Of a DNA stretch of 64,000 bases, positions 1 to 11,347 are shown in pieces. A program made the translations under genes and the position numbers. Position 1 is the first letter of the stretch. The number at the start of each line of letters is the position of its first letter. The stretch is from Sclerotinia nivalis. Taxonomy: Eukaryota > Ascomycota > Leotiomycetes > Helotiales > Sclerotiniaceae. Under the pieces are notes generated by a model. It did no database searches. It worked only from the letters and a program-made list of their open reading frames with translations, and was not told the origin of the DNA. The stretch lies in the NCBI GenBank assembly GCA_029531795.1, contig JAPEIS010000010.1:620001-684000 (forward strand), written 5' to 3'.

Positions 1-1717
1 GCTATATACCAGACGGATCAAAACCATCATTTCGTCATCTTCTCTTCAGCTAATGAACCAGAGTAATTAATCACACTATCACTGTCAACGAACTTCTTCT
101 CCGCCATCTAGTCCTCCGATTCAACCTCATCCCGAAGAACTTTCAACAGGCCATCATTAAACCTCTATAGAAAATACCACTTCCACACCAGCGACTAGAA
201 GTCACGACGTATAAAGTACAAAGACCTAAGAATTGCTTTCCAGAACCTTTAATTATCTATGTACATAGACATCTATTCCGCGAAATGAATAAACTCATTT
301 ATACACATCCATCTTGAAGAAATTCATAAGCATTAAGTAGAGACCGCAAAAACACAAAGAAAGTAATGGATACTACAATTTCCACATCCGATAAATAACC
401 CTAAATTCCCAGCTTCTCCTTCCTAATAAATCAATCCTCATGATCTTACGAAGATTTCTTTGTCAAACATCCCATAATCCACGGAATTACACTTTAATTT
501 CGTAGAGGGCATGAGTTTTACGGTGTAAATTCGAGTATTTTAGTATAAATGCGCTGTTTCAATACCTGTGTGAGTTATATTGGTGGATCTTTAATCCAAC
601 ACCAGCAAATCCCTCACATTACCTTCCAATAAACCATCTCCATCTCCTCTCGAACCTCAGTTCTCCATATTCCAGGAATTCGAAGTTGAAGAATATATAC
701 ACCCCATACAGTATCCCCCAAAATTTCTTAGATCAGATACACCACTCCGACATCCATCAAATCATCCAACTATGTATACCCCCCGCCCCCCAAGCCCCAT
801 TTTCCAGTAGAAATACTTACTGATTACCTATATAAATCTTCTCCTCCTCAGTACTTTCGACTTCCATTAAAAGTTATAACAACATGTGATATAATGTACG
901 AGGATTGAATTGAAGAGTTGAGAATACAGGTCTCTCTTGCAGGGTTAATGTGTTGATTTAATGTACTTTTTCCCCAAGGTGTCTCACTGAGCGCCCTCAA
1001 ATTTATTAATAACAGGTTTTTGTATGCGGCGGTACACATTGGGCCTTTGACAATGGCGAGACTCGTCTTAGCTGGTGTTCTTACTTTATGTTGTTGATTA
1101 ATGTTTCCAAGTATCTAATTTTGGGAAAGTGAGGGACTGAGAGGTTAGACTTCTAGCGGCGTAGAGAGGGGATGGGATGCGGGGTTTGTGAGTTGGAGGA
1201 TTGTCATTGATCACGCCTTATATATAAGCCGATGTGTGGTAGATGTTGCGATTAATATATAGAAACATAATCTGGTTAAATCGCTTTTCATACCTAATGT
1301 GAAGAGAACTTCAACACTAGTGCAACCATGGCTGGGGGGAAAAGGCCCCATAAGAAATAATACGCAATTATGTCACAACCGACATAACTAGCATGATATG
1401 TAAATGTAAATACGATTTATTATAAACTAATCTCATGACCAAAAAAAAATCCGAAGGTGGTATCTTAAAATAACTCAACGATTGTCTTCTTGAATATGCA
1501 AGCAAAGTACCTTTGTGTTGTCAAGTGCCATTACCGCTCCGCCGTCTCTACTCGCTCACCATCCCCTCTCCCCACCATCTTTCCTCTTCCCAACAATAAT
1601 ATGATCGATCTCCCCAAAAGAGAACAAAAAAGAACAAAAAAGTTCAAGAAATCCTTTCAACTATTCCTACGACTCACCAATCATCAAGCTAGATAAATCC
1701 AGCTCAACTCCCACCCC
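1..1717. other. intergenic, no gene seen
   Basis: No reading frame above chance length, no splice-linked exons and no repeat that I recognise. The right end is the 3' flank of the leftward transporter gene. Confidence 0.6.
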
Positions 1718-4219
1718 CTAAACAAGTTCCTTTCTCGCACCACCCGCATCATGCCCACTACTAACACCCCTAGTATCCAGTTCATTCTCCACCCACTCCT
1801 CATCCTCAAACCTATAAAGCTGCGGTTCCGGTACTCCCTTCCTCCTCAAAATATATTTTCTCGCCCACCAAGGAAACTGCTCTTGAATCTGAAACTTCGC
1901 ATGCGTTCTCGTCGGTACCGCAAATACATAATCTAATTCCTCAAGCGTTCTCTGTTTAGTTTCAGGAAGGAAAAAGAATATAAGTGCGAATGCTAAGAGA
2001 TTGAGTCCGGCGTAAAATCCAAATACACCTTGTGGTTTCATGGCTGAGAGCATGCGTGGAAGTGTGAGGGAGAGGACGGATGCCCAGAAATTATTGGTGG
2101 CGACGGCCCAGGACATACCGATTTCTCGATGGGAGAGGGGGAATACTTCGGCGGAGTAGGTGAATGGGACGGGACCTTCTCCTGGAGAATAGGCAATGTC
2201 GAATAGGTAGATGAAGAATGCTACCATACCGATATGAGCTTTAGATGATTGGGGGATGAAGTAACATAAACCGGCAGCGAGAAGTGTCCAGAACATTTGA
2301 GGGAAAGTGAAGAGAAGAAGGGTTCGACGGCCGAAAGTATCAATTGTCCAAACAGCGGGCCAGGCGAAGATAAAATTGATAAGTCCGAAACCGAAGGAGG
2401 CGAGAAGAGCACCAATGATGCTTGCACCTGCATTTTTGAAGATTGTAGACGAGTAGAATGCAATAATGTTGACTAATTAACATCCAATGATTAGCGAGCC
2501 ATCGCATGAACTTCCTCGATGAGATGAAGGGATAAAAAAACAAAGAACATACTTCCACACATCTGCTGAGCAATCATAACAATACCCGAAGCCTGCGTCG
2601 CCCGTCTCAATCTCGGCACCGTAAACAACTCAATAAACCTCGTAAACATATTCCCATGCTTCGCCAAACCAGATTGTTCCAATAAACGATCCTCATAATC
2701 CAATTGCGCTTGAATATAATACAAATCTCTGGCGGCCTGAAGCGGTGAATTTCTCAATCGTAATAAAGATCTGTAAGCTTTCGCAACCCGTCCTTTCTTC
2801 AATAACCAACGCGGTGATTCGGGACAGAAATATATTCCAATAACGAGAGGAATCGCTGGAACAAGCGCAGATCCAAATTGTAAACGCCAAGCCAAGGCAC
2901 CGGAATGTACGAATACTAAATTGGCACATGTACCGAGGAAAATACCAAAAGCGGTCCAGACTTGCCAGGACATGACGAGACCACCGCGAATATTTGTGGG
3001 AGAATTTTCGGCAGAGAAGACGGGTACGGTTACTTCTTTTAATCCCATTCCTACTCCGAGGAGTACTCGACAGGCCATTAGTTCTCCGTAGGTTTGGGAA
3101 CAACCCATGCCGAGTGGAGCGAGGAGTGAGAAGACTGCTGCGATGAAGATTGTACCACGACGACCGATGTAGTGGTTTACGGGGTCGGAGATCCATGCGG
3201 TGCTGTGTTGAGTATATTGTTAGTCTCGACTGAGGAGAAGAATGGACTTAAATGAAGGGGTTTGTCGATAGACTTGCATGGTAGATGGCATACTGCGTGG
3301 TTGCAGCGAACCATATCGCAAGGCCAGTACTTTGTGGGATGAAAGAAAAATCCAAACAAGAAATACTCACAAAAGACAGATAGCTATATAAGGCATTGCA
3401 TTAATAGCACCAATAATCCAAGCATTCCTATCACAAGAACCCTGAGCTTCACAAGTTGGGCCTGTATCTGGAATACCCAAAGCCTCTCCAAAAGTAAGAT
3501 TTGCACCATTTGAGCCTATTCAAATTTGTTAATGTCCTCAGGATCAAAAAGTTTAACATAAGATGAATTACCTGTTTGATCCCACTATGCGACGAAGAAG
3601 TCAGTATTATTTCAGCTGGAAGAAAGACCACAAAGCATAAAGGTCTAGAAAGAAATAACTCACACCCTGAATAGCAGCAGCAATAGAATTCAAAATAATC
3701 GTCATATAAAGTTGTTTAGGATGTTTCCAACGATGAGTAACCTCCTCACTTAAAACCCTTCGATCCTCATCATCAAGTTCAACAATTTTATCCGCATGAG
3801 AAGGACTTTGAGCAACAAGAGCACCTTTGGTAAGAACTGGGAGGATTTCACTAATACCATGTTTATTCGCAAATATTTCGACATCTTGAAGAAGTTGATG
3901 TTTTGGGATACCGATGAGAGGATTACGGATTCTAATTGTGAAGATTAGTGAGAGGAAAGTGGAAATCACGGGAGATAAACGTACTCTCCAGTTGGATTTG
4001 CGGATAGTTGAGTAAGATCGATTTTTCCTTTACTATGAAATTCTTCTGCTTGCGTTCCACTTTCTACTTTTTCGTCGGCAGAAGCTATGTCGCCAGTATT
4101 GCTGGAGTCATTTATCGCACTATCATCAATTCTGTCAGTAAACTTTAGAGAACCAATATCTCAAGTGCGGATACATACCCTTTATCGTGCGTATTATGCG
4201 CACCCGTTCCATCGGCCAT
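1718..4219 (-). CDS. MFS sugar/myo-inositol-type transporter
   Basis: Predicted 12-TM proton-coupled sugar or polyol importer of the plasma membrane, closest to the fungal inositol-transporter-like (Fst1/Itr) group. Proposed exons on the minus strand: 4179-4219, 3985-4131, 3664-3931, 3572-3584, 3371-3515, 2553-3202, 1718-2472, giving 672 aa in one continuous frame with GT-AG introns. Family marks seen: WDQTGSNGAN before TM1, the IGRRG loop, [30 protein letters not shown] and C-terminal [12 protein letters not shown]. The roughly 150-residue N-terminal extension ([12 protein letters not shown], then an acidic stretch) is typical of this subgroup. The fourth exon is only 13 nt and encodes the conserved WDQTG core. 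The start codon was chosen because it opens a short exon that splices in frame. The substrate is inferred from family only. Confidence 0.9.
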
Positions 4220-7200
4220 TTTGAAGATTGATTTTTTATTTGATCACTTCAAAATTATTTGTGTCTTGAAGACAATCAATATGTTTATAATAAATTGTGG
4301 TCAAAGTCCCAAACAGGATATCGTACAGCCAAGCAGACGAGTGACCAACCATTCAGTTATCATAGAATATACGAAAAAGAGTTTTTTTGCGACTGAATCA
4401 GACGGGAACACAAGATTTTAAGGAAACCATACTGACAGACAAGATGCATGAACATGCATACAACGCCCTGCAGATGATTCACCATATCGGTGATGCCCGC
4501 ACCTATATTGAGTATTTTACGCCTCAAATTGACAGAAATCATAGGCAATCGTATATGAACTATTCATATCTCACATAAATAAATAAAATCAAACCTCAGA
4601 GCTACCCCGCATTTGAATCCCTGAAGCTGACTGAACCCCAGTATGCATTGTGTTACCTCAGAATAAGACCATCCCTTGAACAACGTCAAAATATTGGTGG
4701 ATACACGGTGAATGATTCCGTGGCGTGAATAGCTTCATGTAATTTGTTACTCGGCTTCCACAATTGAATAACTTGATCATGTGTCACCAGACTTTGTTGG
4801 TCGTATAAACATTTATGATTACATGGTCAAGGTTTCCATAAATGAAGATGGCTTGCAAGAATTCATAACGGCGAGTTGAAATGGCTTGAGAATGGCTGTA
4901 AGTTATAGATAGTTCTAATACGTAAAAGACGATTTATAATTGGCAAATATGCTTACTGAAGTTATGAATAGAAAGAGCTGATTTTTGTCGGTGTGAAGCT
5001 TATGGTTGTCCAAGAATTTATTCCAGTCATTTGGGTGTCTCATCACAAGTGTGGTGTAACTTTTGGTACGACAATAATCGAATGATATGTAAGAAATAAG
5101 CCTGTAGATTACGCAAGGAGGGGTGATAAAAAGTAAAACAATGATTCAAATAACATCTGCAACATCTGCAAGGCACCGATTGAAACTTTCCGAAAACTTT
5201 GGATATAGAAAATTTATTTATGATTGATCTCGCGATGATGGCCCCTAGATATAAGTGAGCAGTTAAAGTCAAGCAAGATCTTCGTGGAACATTACTCGTT
5301 CAAAACTACGTTGCAGCTGAGCCACGTACGAATGGCTCAGAAGTTTACCTAGTTCTCCAGTTCCTAGTCTATCCCAGAACAGTGACATACTATTCAAGTC
5401 AACATCCATAGTAATGTATGAGAGAAAGTTCCTAGCACTCTATCCACCATCCTATTCAAAGGTTGCGGCGTAAACCAGGATAAAGTGCATTTCTAATCCC
5501 ACGTCGGTCCCAAGGGATTTAATTCAATATACCAACGCTCCGTTAAGAACGACTTCCTATACGAGAAGATGTTCCTGCAGTTCCTAACAAACTGCATCGC
5601 TGGGAAAAGGTCAAAAAGTTTGTATCACCATTGACTCAAAAGCTGAAACACCTCAACTCGACCCAGCTTTTCCTTCATCCGACCTTCGTGTCAAAAACCC
5701 ATCCGCATTCCAGACGCCTTCTGGAGAATCTGCTTCAATGTAGTTAGCTCCCTTCATTAAAACTCAGAAAGTGGTACACTTATCCCCTACCCGGAGGGGT
5801 TGCCTCAATACTTTGGGCGGAAGCATGAGACAACCCAGGACTACCAACCAATTGGCCTGCCCTTAATTCAAATTCCCAAATGCCCTGACCATCAACCACT
5901 AGATATATCCCCATCATGTACAACTAAAAAGATATAGAGTCAGACTCATTCAAAGAATTTGACAAAGTATTCAATGATACCCATGACAGACAAGCACTAA
6001 GCTTTGACACCAACACGAGATGGGTCCCATCATGGACACTAAAGTACTTTTCATCTTCATGATGAATGAGCTGAAATTATCCCCATTTAGGGTAAACGAC
6101 TTCAGGATAATCATATCATCACATTCCATCATTCGCTCTTCACAAACAAATCATTCCAAACCAAAACCTTCATCAACCCATAGAAAAATTGGAACTCTTC
6201 ATGAAGTGATCATCTCGAATTCGAAATCATATTAGTGGCGTGCGACATAAACGATCAAATACCTCAGCGTAATTCGAAAAACCCCCTCTCTGTTTGAAAA
6301 GTATAGTCCACGGAGATAAGTTTTTGATTCCTCTGCCATAGCAGGGCACAATCGGACAAAAGACATCAACAAAAGCCGTGATCATCTCTAACAATTACGA
6401 AAGAGGAAAGTGAACAAACATCCTAAAATGTTGTCAAAAATACCAGCGTCTTTCATCGCCCTAAGGTATGTTATAGAGGAGAAAGTTAATGCGGATGATC
6501 GTAGTCACATTCAAATGAATGACAAAGCCTATGGTTGATACCGCGGCAATGGTCTTGAGAAATGACTGCGTACATAAAAGTACGAAGCATTGGGATGAGA
6601 AAGGTTGGAGACAAGATTCACCTCCAAAGGAAGTAGAATACAATGAAAACGGAGTAACTTCACCATCATAGAACCACGTTGACTCATCTCTCTAGATGTT
6701 AATAACGAAGATATCCAGAGACTTAGATTTCCGGAGCATGGAAATACGATTTTCTTCAAATGATAAACATTTGAAGGACAATTCTTCCTGCAATGTTCAT
6801 TCCCAAGACCACCCACAAGAGTGAGTTTTCGGCCAAGGAAAATATAAAAACATGCAATCCGAACAGCCTGTTTGTAATCTTCAATAAATATTCTGCTCAG
6901 TCTTCGCCTCCTGAATAACCTCGTCATGTAATCTTCGAAAGTGTATAGAGAAACCGCAACGATTCGTAATAGCTTATATGAAGACCCTCATGATAACTTC
7001 TCAAAGGAAGAATCAGTTCCATCTCAAATTGGCTCTCCTTTCTCATTCCAACTTGCATTATCGTCGAAGACAACCACATTGATCAGAAGCGTCCAGCCAA
7101 TTTCCCTGACGAGCGTCCCTGCTGCGGGATCTTACTAGAATAGCTCATAGCAGAAATCAGTTTTATCATCTCTCGACATCTGGACTATTTTTATCCAACT

Positions 7201-9133
7201 TTTCGACCTTCTGTACATTCCTCAATCGCGTAACCTTTCGGCTTCACAAAATTGGTCCGAGACAAAATTTCTATTCAGAAAGATAAATCGAAGCCGCAAA
7301 GCTTTGAACCGGCGATTTCTTTAGGGTTAAGTTCTGATTCGTATGATTCCTTTCGGAATATCGAGCCAGAGTCTGTGGGGTAGACGATATGCTTGGTTTG
7401 TAGGATGAGAGAGGATTTTCGAATTCGTCGCGTTCAATCGAGGTATCTGGTATCGTAAATGTAAGCTCGTTGCTATGTGATATAAGAATCGAGGTTTAAG
7501 CTCTTCGAGTAGCAATTAAATGGGAGGATGTAGGTAATGAGTACTGGAAGTTATTGTTAGCAAAGATTTGCAAATGACAATAAAAGAGGTGATGATGTTT
7601 TGTTTATGATGATGATGGGAAAAGAAGGAGGTTTCGCGTTCGCGTAAGGCTGAATTCCAACGCGACACGCTAGTTGACAGCCTAATTTAAGCTTGAACCC
7701 CTAGTCTTGCCTTAGGCCTAAATAATATTGAGCGACATGGGTTTGGAGCAGGGGAAGGGGGGAAAGTAGAAGTGGGTACCAAGTATGTGGATTATAATTA
7801 TGGGCTCTACGATTGTTAAAGACAACATCCACTCTTCGTATCTATTATACCCACAGCAGCAATATTCAAACCAGAAACCTCCTTATACATCTCACCCAAA
7901 AGTTTGGTGTGAGCAGAAGTACGATTTCGCTTGAAAGCCTTCAGTTCAATCTTATAAGCTCCGCAGTGGTTTCTGACGATGGGAACATCTGCATTAATGT
8001 ATGTAAAGTTCATTCACCAAATCTCACCCAATCTTAGAGTACGAGGCTCTCCCAAAGGATTTGTGTGACGATACAGCTTACTCAATATCACTGAGGAGTC
8101 GCTTCATATAACCCCATCGGGAATTTTCATTTTCATAGGAGGTTGTACATGAATTTTCGTGCGTATGGCGGTACTTGACCTCGTTGAGAGACACAATTAC
8201 GCCGTCGAGTGAGCATTAGTCTTAGTCGGAAGGAAATCACCTACTGTACCTCCCAAGAACGAAAATAAAGAGGTCGGACTTCGAGGGGAATCGTGTCTAC
8301 TTGTGGACGAACTTCCCATTCCATTGATGCTAAATGTCAGCACCTACCTACCACACGATATACAATGGATATCCCTTGAAGTTTATCCCAACTACACCAC
8401 ACTAGTGTTTACGAACACGCACACATCTTACGTCACCCGTTTGCTTCATGTTGCTTCAGATGTTATCGAGCATCAATGGAAGAAGTATCCCACAACTCTA
8501 GACTCTATCCAAACCTCCAATCTACACCTATCAAGCTACTTCAATATCCCTACGAATCAAAATATGAAACCATTGTCCCAACATTCACAATTGGAGGTGA
8601 AGATATTTTGAAACCGCCACATTCAGGGTTCATAAATCCTACCGAGAATCCCATTGCTACAACCCATACCATTAACAATAAGCTTGATCAAGTCTATCCG
8701 AACGATCTAATCCAAAGTTCTTCATCTGAAGTCGAGTAAACATGTCCCAAGAAGAGTCTTACTCTGGCCGTGCATGTGCTACATTCATCCTTGTTCAAGC
8801 CTTGATAGAAAGTTCCAAAATATGCCGTGTGAAGATCTTCTTCGATGATATATACGCGTTCAATTTTATTTGCTTACTTCCTATACGTTATGTTGATGTG
8901 AAGGTAAGGAGGAGGCTGGATGTAGGTTTTCTCTAGATATTTCCTTCAATTCAATTGCTGAATTTGTTTCTTGTGCACTTTCTCTTCCTCTCTGACATTA
9001 TCTATTAGGAAGACTTTTACTTCCATTTCTCTATCTTTGATATGAATTTATTATTTATTTTCCTTTCAATTTACTCATAATACTAAGAGAGAAGATCAAT
9101 ATCCCAGGGTTCAAGTAACACATACTTGCAAAA
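4220..9133. other. long intergenic region, no supported gene
   Basis: About 4.9 kb with only short scattered frames. The longest (6529-6927 minus, 132 codons) has no recognisable motif. Overlapping plus-strand frames at 8303-8611 and 8476-8739 could be remnants of one gene (the second ends in an acidic Ser/Glu tail), but I cannot name it. The left edge is the promoter side of the sugar transporter gene. Confidence 0.5.
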
Positions 9134-10684
9134 ATGTTGTTGAGCCCCCTAGAAACTCACCTCGTCTCCTATTGGCAGTTCTTCTCACCATTCTATCATT
9201 ATGTCTCTTACATCAATGGAAACAAGATCTCTCAAATACCAAAATATGGAAACTTCACCCTAAATCCCCCAAAATCAAAGATCCAAAACCTCGATTTCAA
9301 TCTTTTCTCCCCCATCTCCTAGAACATCAACCATCAAACTCCAGTCTAGAATTACCGGAAGGATACCTCCTAGTTCGAATCGAAGAAATAAACTCCGAAT
9401 CCGAACGAATAAACCACCTAACACTAAGCTCATCAGATCTCAACAAATCCTTCATCGCCCACTCCGCAGTTCTTTCCCTCCTCCCCGAATACTCCGACCT
9501 CATCACCTATGCCCCTCACTCCCGTGGCATCATAACAGTCGGCGGCGGATCCTACACCCGCGTCCTTCTAGTATCCATCCTCATGCTCCGCCGCACAAAC
9601 TGTACCCTCCCCATCGAAGTATTCATCCCTTCCCCAGAAGACTGCTCCCCCTATTCCTGCTCCACCGTCCTCGCTTCCCTAAACGCCCAATGTATCCTCC
9701 TCCCCACCTTCCAAAACGCAAACATAGCCCGCTACCAATACAAATCCCTGGTACTCCTCTTCTCCTCTTTCGAAAATGTCCTTTTCCTCAACGCCGATAA
9801 TTTCCCCATCGTAGACCCAAAACCTTGGTTCGATACCATCCCTTATAAAGAAACCGGAATGATCACCTGGCCCGATTGCTGGGCGAATACCGCTTCACCT
9901 CTCTATTACACCCTCTCTAATCAATCTATCCCTTCCATACAATCCCAACATGCATCCACAGAAACAGGTTCAATACTGATATCCCGCTCGAAATAATTAT
10001 AATGTGTTGGGGAAGAGTTATTATCAGGTTCGGGAGAGGAATCATGCGTTACTTATTGGGGAGGAGAGTAAAGAGGAGGATTTGGTTGAGATTATTAGTA
10101 TGGCGCAGTTTGATTTTGTGGCGGATTGGGAATTATCGTTTCCTCTGACTATCACTAGGGATAAGAAGAAGAAAGAGAAGAAAGAAAAAAAAGAAAGAAA
10201 GCGAGAAAAATGTAGAAAATATCCGTAATACCCCCTCGCCAAAAATAATCTTCCTTCATTGTAACCGCGTTAAAATGAATCCTGCAGAAGTTCTACAACG
10301 TCCAGATGATTTTCATGGTAGATAGAGAATGTGGGGATCGAGAGAAGCGACGATAGAGAGATTTAGGAGGGATATAAAAGCGGAGGTTTGGGAGGTGGTT
10401 ATTGAGGTTGCTTGTTGGTATGGGGAGATGTTGGTGGGGTTGGGGGTTGAGGAGAGGAAGGATGTTTGTGAAGAGTTGAGATGGTTTTGGTGGGGGTTTT
10501 GGGGGAGGAGGAGTTGGGTGATAGGGTGTTGGAGGCGGGGAGGAGGGATAGGGATAGGGATAGGGATCGATGGGGATCGATGGGATGATATAGAGGGAGA
10601 AAAGGGAGTGCAGGGGGAAAAGAAGAGGAAAGGGGAGGGGAAACCTAGGTTGAAACATGAGGATGGAATTAAGAGGTCTGGGTA
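9134..10684 (+). pseudogene. broken GT71 alpha-1,2-mannosyltransferase (MNN2-like)
   Basis: Intact relatives are Golgi type II membrane enzymes that add alpha-1,2-mannose branches to cell-wall mannan. Seen: an N-terminal Met stretch (9134) that must shift frame to reach the signal anchor (LAVLLTILSLCLL, about 9172). The catalytic region follows with GIITVGGGSYTRVL, LPIEVFIPS, the DXD-like core FLNADNFPIVDP and GMITWPDCW, and stops at 9994-9996. Downstream, NYNVLGKSYYQV (about 10000), HCNRVKMNPAEVL (about 10260) and RMWGSREATIERF (about 10330) are recognisable later GT71 segments, but they lie in other frames or behind stops. About 10 residues before NYNV appear to be deleted. The 3' end has become low complexity, including GGGATA repeats near 10550. 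The pseudogene call rests on a frameshift, a deletion and stops together. Confidence 0.75.
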
Positions 10685-10685
10685 A

Positions 10686-11347
10686 ATAAAGGTTTAAAAT
10701 GAGTTGGCCTAAGCTGGAGTTATGATGTTACAAGTATCTATTTTCAAGACATGAGAAAAGTGAAGGTGAAAGAAGTCAAGGAATTAACATATCATAGGAT
10801 ATACAGTGATTTAAAGAGTAGATAGTTTTCTATTGTACATCTAAACATCTGATCAGGAAAGACAAAAGAATAAATGAAATGAAATGAAATGAAGAAATGA
10901 GCTATGTACAAAATTGTCCTGATCCCAATTTATAACATTCAAGTCTACTCGGGGGATCGGGCCGGACGAGATATCCTTAGGAAATGTCGTGTCTCTCCAA
11001 ATGACAAATTTTGTGCAGTATCCTAGAAAGAATGCAGTACCCAGAAAGAAATATCTTCAATGAAGAAGAAATTGCTCTAAAGAAGAAACTCCCAAAAGAG
11101 AAAATTCTCCAAAAATAGAAGGAATCCCAAAAGAATAAATGTCCTCAGTGTACAAAGATCCGCTGTCTGTAAAATCGTAAAATCGTAATATCGTGAAAAC
11201 CGTATTTTTACAGCATCTTCGTTTCTATGAGAAATACCATGTCGTGGGCCTTCTGGGAGAACCCATGCGCCCAGTGTATACATACCTCCCATGATGTACA
11301 TATCAATCTATCGAAGCCAAATTAAGGAGCTAGAAAAGAGCAACAGC
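10686..11347. other. intergenic between a broken gene and the BRCT gene
   Basis: No frame or motif supported. It contains a short AAATG microsatellite near 10870-10890 and the 3' flank of the leftward BRCT gene. Confidence 0.5.

Noticed and set aside
6529..6927. 132-codon minus-strand frame as a gene
   Set aside because: No recognisable domain, no splice partners and length within chance for this region.
10545..10570. GGGATA repeats as interstitial telomere sequence
   Set aside because: The unit is GGGATA, not TTAGGG, and it lies in the purine-rich decayed end of the GT71 pseudogene; simple slippage is enough.
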